Source: Synaphobranchus kaupii (taxonomy: Eukaryota; Chordata; Actinopteri; Anguilliformes; Synaphobranchidae). Taken from it: DNA of 64,000 nucleotides. Location: positions 114,628,023-114,692,022 of the forward strand of contig CM056376.1 of the NCBI GenBank assembly GCA_029718625.1. The letters run 5' to 3'. This document shows, piece by piece, positions 37,201-45,100 of the stretch (within the stretch, counting starts at the first letter, position 1; every line of letters begins with the position of its first letter). A model generated the notes under the pieces. That model was not told the DNA's origin and ran no database searches. It saw only the letters and a program-made list of their open reading frames with translations. Both the position numbers and the translations under genes were made by a program.

Positions 37201-40200
37201 TTTGGCTTATCTCTCTCTTTTCTGGTATATTTCCTAATTAATGTCTGGTTTAATGTCTTCACTTTTGTGAATTATAAGTAGTCAGCCTACAATCCTTCGT
37301 GAATGTATGATTCCCAGTCATTATTCTAATTGAATGTTTTCATTTAATAAAATTACTTAATCTCAAGACCTGATTTAGACTTTGTTTTGGCTTGTTAGTT
37401 GATCCACCAGGTTACTGTTCGACTTACCTATTAACGAATTTGGCGATTTAATTGATGATTGTAATTTTTAATAATAATAATTAAATTAAATCACGTAAAA
37501 GTTATTTTGAATGTAGGTTAAGTGAGGGGTTCTAGCACGCAATATCGCTTGTGTTCAGTATTCAGAGTGCCGAACGTTTTAACAAGGGTATTGACTGTTG
37601 GAACCACTGGATTCAGAAAATACACATTTTACCTAGTCCTCACTTACCCGACATCATTGCTGCTTGAATTTGAATTCCCGGATCTTCTCTCTCCCTGTCG
37701 GCTATCTGGAGAAGTAACAGTTTCTTCTTTAGGGATTTATTCTGCCCTTCTGAGGTCTTCATACTTTCTCTGTGCAGCTTCATGTGGTGGACAAGCTGGG
37801 CTCTTTGTTTATCCCAATTCTCCTGGGGAAGCCCCCTTGCTTAGGGCCTTTATTACTGGTTCGTTTACACAACATGTGAAAGAACATTGTCGATGTTCCT
37901 TGTTTTCCATGTCTCCTGCCTTCTGTTGATAAAATCATGGATTACATATCTTCTTAACATCTCCCATGCACAGGGGCAGGTGAGTCGTCCTCATCTCTAC
38001 CCTCGCTTATCCATGGTCCTGCTCCTATGATGTCATATTCTCCTCTCCTTGGGTCTCTTCCAGCTCTTCTTGCTTCTCCTTTCGGTTTCGTTTCTTCTGC
38101 TCACATTTCACATTCTCACACCTTCTTCTCACTTCTCACATCCCTCTGCTTCTTCCATTGCCTGTTGATATCTGGTGGCACATCCTCGCTTGCTGCTCCT
38201 TTCAGATTCACGTGCCCCCAACGACTTGACTGTTTCTTTCTTGCAACTTGTCATTCCCTGATTCTCTGGCCCGTCATGAGGTGTGTGGAGGCATGGGAAT
38301 GGTGTGCTATTTGCGGGATTTCCCTCGTTTCCTCGGCTGTCACTCTGGGCTGTCTCTGATTCTCCTTCCTCTGGGCCTGCTGCTGTAACTTTTAATCTTA
38401 TTAAAACGGTTTCCAAATTACCTTCTACTTCCAGGGTCCCTTTCACTTTCACCAACTCTGGTCTCATCCTCACAGTAGTCTCAGGCCCCTGGCTTATTCC
38501 CCAGTGCTGTTCAATAGGGGATACAGGCCTGTAGCTCCATTTGCTTCCACTGATGGCAGGTATTGAAGTCCAAAAATACCTTCCTTAGGCCATACCAAGG
38601 GACCACCTCTTGTCCACTTTTCCCATTTTTTCATAGTCTTCTCATAGTCATATTTCAAGTCTCATAGTTTGAAATAATTCACTCATGCAGGAGAGAGGTG
38701 TCTTTAAAGTCTCGCCCTTCCGCGTTTTCAAATCTTTATTTTTCTTTAGCCCATGCAAGCTTATTCTAGTTAACTGAAAGTGAAACTAAAACTGAAACAA
38801 AAATAAAAAATAAAAATAAAACATTTTAGTTAACTGAAATTAAAATTAAAATTAAAGTTACTTTTAAAACAAAACGAACTGTAGTGGTGCAAAATGAACT
38901 GAAATAAAAATAAAAATGAATCATGAATTCTTTTTAGTTTTAGTTTCTGATCCTCTTCCTGATCTGCGATCTGAAATCTGGATTGCATATAGAGTAATTT
39001 AAAACATTCAAAACCAATATTTAATTTCTCTCCCTCTAAATTAGAAAGTGAAATTAAAAACTAATAAATAAAAATAAAAACTAAATAAAAAACTTACAAC
39101 TATAATAACTTTGCCTCCATGTTTTCTTTTTAAAATAAAAAATTAAAATAAAATAATAAACAATAAAAACAAAAAATATTTTTTTCTTAATTGGTTTTGT
39201 TTCTTAATTGATTTTGTTTCTTAATTTATAATTAATTAATTTATTCTTAATTGATTTATTATTATTATTATAATTCAGGGGACCACTCTGTTCTTGGTAG
39301 CCACGCCTTTACCTTTAATCCTGTTAGTTCCCACTTAGTGACTGTGACTCGTGTGGCTCCTCCCCCTGAATGCCCCTGCTCAACTTCCCCTTCTACCTCC
39401 TCAGTTCTCAATTCCCTCACTGGGGTACACTCCAGCCAAACGGCTCCGTCTGCCCACCAGTCTAAACATATTTCAAATGTTTCTCCTGTTTCTGTGACCT
39501 TGGGTAGGGATTTATCAATCCCTGAATGGCAGCACAGAGATTTTACTCCATATAACTGTTCTCATGTTAATTATTCTCCCACTGTATCTTTATTCCTGTA
39601 TGTTATTGTGTATTCCCACAATAACATACACATAATATTTCCACTTTTCTAGTGGAGTACTATTTATCTAAGTAAAACCCTGTTATTTACATAATTTCCT
39701 TCAGCATTATATACAGCATATCCAAAATAACAAATTATTGTATAATGTTAGCACACCACCTTATCTTTTTTCTATTGTTCTCCTGTTACAGTATTGTTTA
39801 ATCGATTATGTTCAGTTTGATTGTACAACCCGTGCAATGGATCTATTTGTTCTAATTTGATCAATTGAGATATATGTATATACATATAGTACTATTTACA
39901 AAAAATTATAACTATAGTATTATTAACAACAGTAAATTATTTGGCCACACAACATAACTTTTAAAAAATAGTTTTTTTTTTTTCTTTTAGAAAGATTATT
40001 TTCTCACAACACTGTTTCCCTAATTGTCCCTACCGTAATATAGCAGTGGCAGTATCTTTCAACTGCTTCACTCTATTCACCGTTTGTGGCGGACTTTGAA
40101 GGGAAAGGCGTCCCTTTACACACAACCTCTACGCGACCCACAATCCGGAATTGCTCTATATTGCTCAAGAGTTGCTCAGAGTTTTTGGTTAGCTAACTTG

Positions 40201-42105
40201 GAGTTCAGTACTCCCCCACAGTGTTGTCCTAGAGCTCCAAGCCCCCAAATCACAAAATATATGAGCTCCAAGCCCCACAAAATATCACAAAATATCTGAG
40301 CTCCAAGCCCCACAAACAAAACATCTGAGCTCCAAGCCCCACAAACAAAACATCTGAGCTCCAAGCCCCACAAACAAAACATCTGAGCTCCAAGCCCCAC
40401 AAAACATCACAAAATATAAAACATCACACTCAGAGATCTTGACACTCAGAGTCACTTCTGCTTATTTCTACTTCATCACAATCATTTTTCTACCTATTTA
40501 TCCTCTCTATTTTGTTTTTATAATCAATATAATTCAATTAATCCACTCACCCACTGGAGCTCCGTCACCGGTGTAGGACCACACTTGGGGCCAACGGAGT
40601 GCGGGTAATTCCTCTCTGCAGACTTTTTTTAAAAAGGTGTCTGCTTACCTCTCACTATTGACCGGTCTCTAACTTGAAGAAAAACACCGCACGCCGTTGG
40701 TTCCCTCCTGTATCCCCCCCGGGATCTTGGACTCCTGGCTGGCTCGCCAACTGTGGAAGTAAGTCCTTTGACTCCCTCCTCGTTAAGTTCAATTTGAGAT
40801 GGGTTTTTCGAGTGGAAGAATACTCAAGATAAAGATGAAGGAAATAGCAGAAGTATAATCTTTATTAAATGGTCAAATGTTGATTCAACATGGGAAAACC
40901 ACAAACCTACGCAGAGGATTCAGAATTCCCCGAACAATAACAAACATTAGTTTTTACAATATCATAACTCCTCCTTTACGTTGCTAATACACCAATGATA
41001 TGTGGTAACACCTTTTCATAATATCTTATTTTATCCAATAACAAATTAGGCACAACATTAATATGTTATATGACCTGTTCTTACCCTATGCGCTTGAGGG
41101 CACTCTTGATCTATCAAATAAAATTGTTTGTGAACTCTCCTCCCACCTGTTCGGTCAGCACGATCTATAAGTACAACTCCTGCTTTGTTATGGAACACAG
41201 GAGGAAAACATTCCTGTTTTGACTGGTGTGCTAGATGCCCTCGTCCTTGCTGACAGAGAACTATCCTGCACCCTCTCACAACCCCCCATCTCAGTACTTT
41301 TCCACTAGATCTTGACTGTATTATTTAATTATTTATATATTTGCATATGAGGCTTTCTTGGGCCTACGGCTTACTTCCACAATTGTAGTTCCACCCAATA
41401 CGGTGTTCAAGAAACCTTACTCTTCCATTTCAAGTATGATTGTACTTGTATGTCTCTAGTCTGGAATTAAAGTAATGAACACAAAAAGCAAATTAACTAC
41501 GCATTTATGAGTGTGTTGGCCTGAAATAAATTCAAGGAAATTATTGTCTTTAATATTACATTTCTACACCTTTGATGTCACCAGCACTTTCAATGAATTT
41601 GAATTCAGTTTTGCTCCAACCAACTTGATGGAAGAGATATTAACAGGGGAGGAGTGGTCGAATTTTCTGTCTGTCAGAAGAAGCTCCATACCCATGGAGA
41701 CCACAGGCCAATCAGCAATGGAGGGAGATAGCTGCACTCAGCTCAACCAGAAAAATGACCAACCAGAGATGACAGAAATGCAGAAAACTCCATTGGAGTT
41801 TAGGAGCACAGATAGCCAATTGGATTTCATACTAAGGGATGACAACTGCGCCATGGACAGAAACACTATGAAGATTTATTCAAATGTTCAGCCAGCAGCT
41901 AATAAGGAGGCCATTGAACACATGCTCGTCCAGTCTGGCTCTAGATTTGGCTCATGGAAATCTTACCAGGTGCAGGCCAGAGATCAATCACGGGAGAGTA
42001 TTCCAGAGGCTTCTTCTGACATCTTCACAAAGGTAAACACACTGGTATTCTACTGATACTGCAAAGAATCTTGAGCGAGCCGATGTAGTAATGCCCATAC
42101 TATTC

Positions 42106-42170
<65 letters not shown>

Positions 42171-45100
42171 TGAATGCATATGTGTGAGACATGTGTACGA
42201 GTGTGAGAAAGAAAGAGAGAGAAAGAGACTGAGAAAGAGAGTGTGTGTGAGAGAAATTGAGAGTGTGTGTTGTGAATTAACAGTTGTTTAAATATTATTG
42301 GTGGGGTTATTAGTATTAGTATGTTTTGTTATTTTTATCTGTTTCCCTCAGCCAGTGGAGGTTCTGGATAATTCTGTCCAAATGAGCCGGGTCCATTCAA
42401 ATAGGAAGAGAGATCACTCCTCAGGAACGAGAAATGGCAGAGAGCCAATGAGACGGGGTGAAGACGAGGGGGCGGGGCTAGTAAGGATGGCGGAGCCAGG
42501 AGAGGGGTATTCCACAGGTAGGAGAGGCAGAGGCTCTGGGCAGAGATTTTCTCATTTATTAGGGGACCAAGCAGCGCAGATGCTGATACCCTATTGTTTT
42601 TGTTCAGATTCTTTTTTTCCTTCCCCTTTCACCTAAAATTCCAATGAGTTGGTTTGGTGTAGAATCACCAAACCTGGTAGGCTAGTTGGGATGGCTGAAC
42701 TCTTGGATCTTTTAAATTATGCTGCATAATGTAGACCTGGTGGTGCTGTAGTACACGTGACAAAATTTTGAGATTGACATGCCCACTGCCAATGCCTCGT
42801 TTGACCTAGTCACAAAATTTGGTGCACAGGCTCCACTGCTCATGAATTAAAAATTTGCCTGAAGGTCCACCATATTGGATTTTCCACTAATTAGTATTTC
42901 TTTTATAAAACACTTAAAATGCTACGCCTCCTACAAAATTAGATTTTTCTAAGGCCTAAGTCAAAAAATGACCGAATGACGAGCCAATGAATTTGCAATT
43001 ATCACAAAAATGCCAACAATTCCAAAACCGCTGGAAGTGAAACTTGGCAGATAGTTAGAAGGTATCCCCCCACATGCCCTCATCAAATTTGGTGGTGATT
43101 GGCCACTTGGTGGCGCTATAATAGTCATTTGAATTTGCAACAATTAAACAATAATAGCTCCTGCACTGTTTGAGTCTAGAGCAGTGGTTCTTAACCTGGG
43201 TTCGATCGAACCCCAGGGGTTCGGTGAGTCAGTCTCAGGGGTTCGGCGGAGGTTAAGACACACACCCGACTCATATGATTCGTGATGACACGTCCCGCTT
43301 GGCCATCATTGGCTGCAAGTGATCACGCTACATCGCTTGGCCTATCTGTGCTGCAGGGAATTTGGTGTGCTCGGTAGTCGACTTGTGACTGTTGTGATGG
43401 TACGTCGTGTGATTTCTTTCTTAATATTTTAATCCCTTCATACTAACTATGTCGAGCAAAAAAAGAAAGTGGTCGGACGAATATGTACAATATGGATTCA
43501 CATGTATAACGGAACGTGATGGGAGTCAGCGTCCTAACTGCATGATTTGCAATGCCAAGTTGAGCAATTCTAGTCTAGCACCGGCAAAACTAAGGGAACA
43601 CTTCCTTAAGCTGCATGGAGATGGGGAATACAAGAACACAACGCTCGCTGAATTCAAGGTGAAGAGAGCCAGATTCGATGAAAAGGCTGCTCTGCCTGTT
43701 CTCGGCTTTGTACCCATCAACAAACCGATCCTCACAGCATCGTACGAAGTTGCTTACCTGATCGCAAAGCAGGGCAAACCACACACCATTGGTGAAACAC
43801 TCATAAAACCAGCTGTGTTGAAGATGGCGAATTCATTATTATGTTTTTGTTTTTGTGTGACAATCATGTTTTGCTGGTTTTGTTCTTTGAACACAGTGAT
43901 GTTGATGCACGGTTCATTTTGTGCACCAGTAAAACATATACCTATGTTTTGAATTTGAAAAAATCATGTTTTATTTTTCCAATTAAGAAGGGTTCGGTGA
44001 ATGCGCATATGAAACTGGTGGGGTTCAGTACCTCCAACAAGGTTAAGAACCACTGGTCTAGAGAGTCACAACTAATGTCAGTAGATGTCCCTCCTCAAAC
44101 TGAACAAATTTCCATCAAGGAACCATGGACCAATATATTGAATTTTCTGAAATTTTGAATAGTCTTAAAAACACTTAAAATGCTACTCCTCCTAGAAAAT
44201 CTGACACATTTCCACCAGATTTGGTAGTCTGACACATCTTACATGCCTTCATATGGGCATTACTTTTCTAAGGCTTCCGTCAAAAAATGGCTGAATGACG
44301 ATCCAATGAATTTGCAGTGGGCGTGGCTTATCACATAAATACTAATAATTCTAAAACCGTTTGACATTTATGAAACTTGGTGGGGTAATGGAGAGTTAGA
44401 TCAGTACCCCAGTTGCAAAGGCTTAGCCCAATCAAACCACATGGTGGCGCTATAGATATCCAAAAATAACTGTTCCCTTGCAGAGATTTCAAACTTGCAA
44501 CAAAAAGCTGAAAAAGCCCTGATTAGAAACATAGATATTTGCTTTTTGGGTCAACTCTGTCTTGAATTGTCCAGCATTTTTGAGTCTCTGTGTTTGACAA
44601 CTGCTACTCATACTGCTTGGTCCCCGGGAATCGCTGGTCACAACTATAGGCTATTTAATTTCAGAATTTATTCCTCTCCCCTTTTCAAACGACGACTGTG
44701 GCTTCTGGTCAAAATCCGTCCGATTGGATATATACAGTTTGCTCTGACGGATGTTGCAAGACGAAAATGTTTGTTACAGTAGCGCTATAGGCCTACAAAT
44801 ATTGATACATTTCAAATATTCTATTGCGATAGAAATTAACTGTGGAAGTTCATTTCTAGTTTTATATTTCAGCCAACTGAATGTTTACAATAATGAGCAC
44901 AACACAATCTTTCCTCTCTCCTCCCTCTCAGTTAAAAGCGGTTTTCAGACAGCAGAGGGCACGAACGAGACGAGAGTGAGTATGATACCCCTGTATGTTT
45001 TTCAAGACTCATCGATGCCTCTCTTGCCACGATCCGTCTTGCGGTCCTCTACGGTGAATGACTCAGAGTCATCCAGTGAAACAGTCATTAAGAAGGTGAG

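Larger units (their letters stand above)
32159..37653 (+). mobile_element. Nested non-autonomous LTR retroelement, 5.5 kb
   Basis: 743-bp LTRs (32159-32901 and 36911-37653), TGTAGG...CCGACA, with no differences noticed by eye. The 4-bp duplication TCAT (32155-32158, 37654-37657) shows insertion into the gag region of the surrounding ERV. A tRNA-Gln primer site follows the left LTR and a purine tract precedes the right LTR, so it runs on the plus strand. Internal content: one 587-codon reading frame, then about 2 kb of non-coding DNA with a roughly 0.95-kb duplication and two hairpins. No protease, RT, RNase H or integrase motif is visible, so it must be mobilised in trans. Confidence 0.9.
29389..41381 (-). 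mobile_element. Endogenous retrovirus, 12.0 kb including nested element, defective
   Basis: Two 630-bp LTRs (29389-30018, 40752-41381) start TGTGGAAGTAAG and end CTTACTTCCACA, and a 4-bp duplication ATTG flanks the whole (29385-29388, 41382-41385). The primer site lies next to the right LTR and the purine tract next to the left LTR, so the element runs on the minus strand. The visible coding remnants are a Gag CCHC knuckle and a retroviral-type RT fragment with connection region. Protease, most of the RT N-terminus, RNase H, integrase and env are not recognisable. Without the nested 5.5-kb element it is about 6.5 kb. The 4-bp duplication and RT character suggest an ERV rather than Ty3/gypsy. 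I saw no LTR-LTR differences by eye, implying a recent insertion. Confidence 0.88.
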
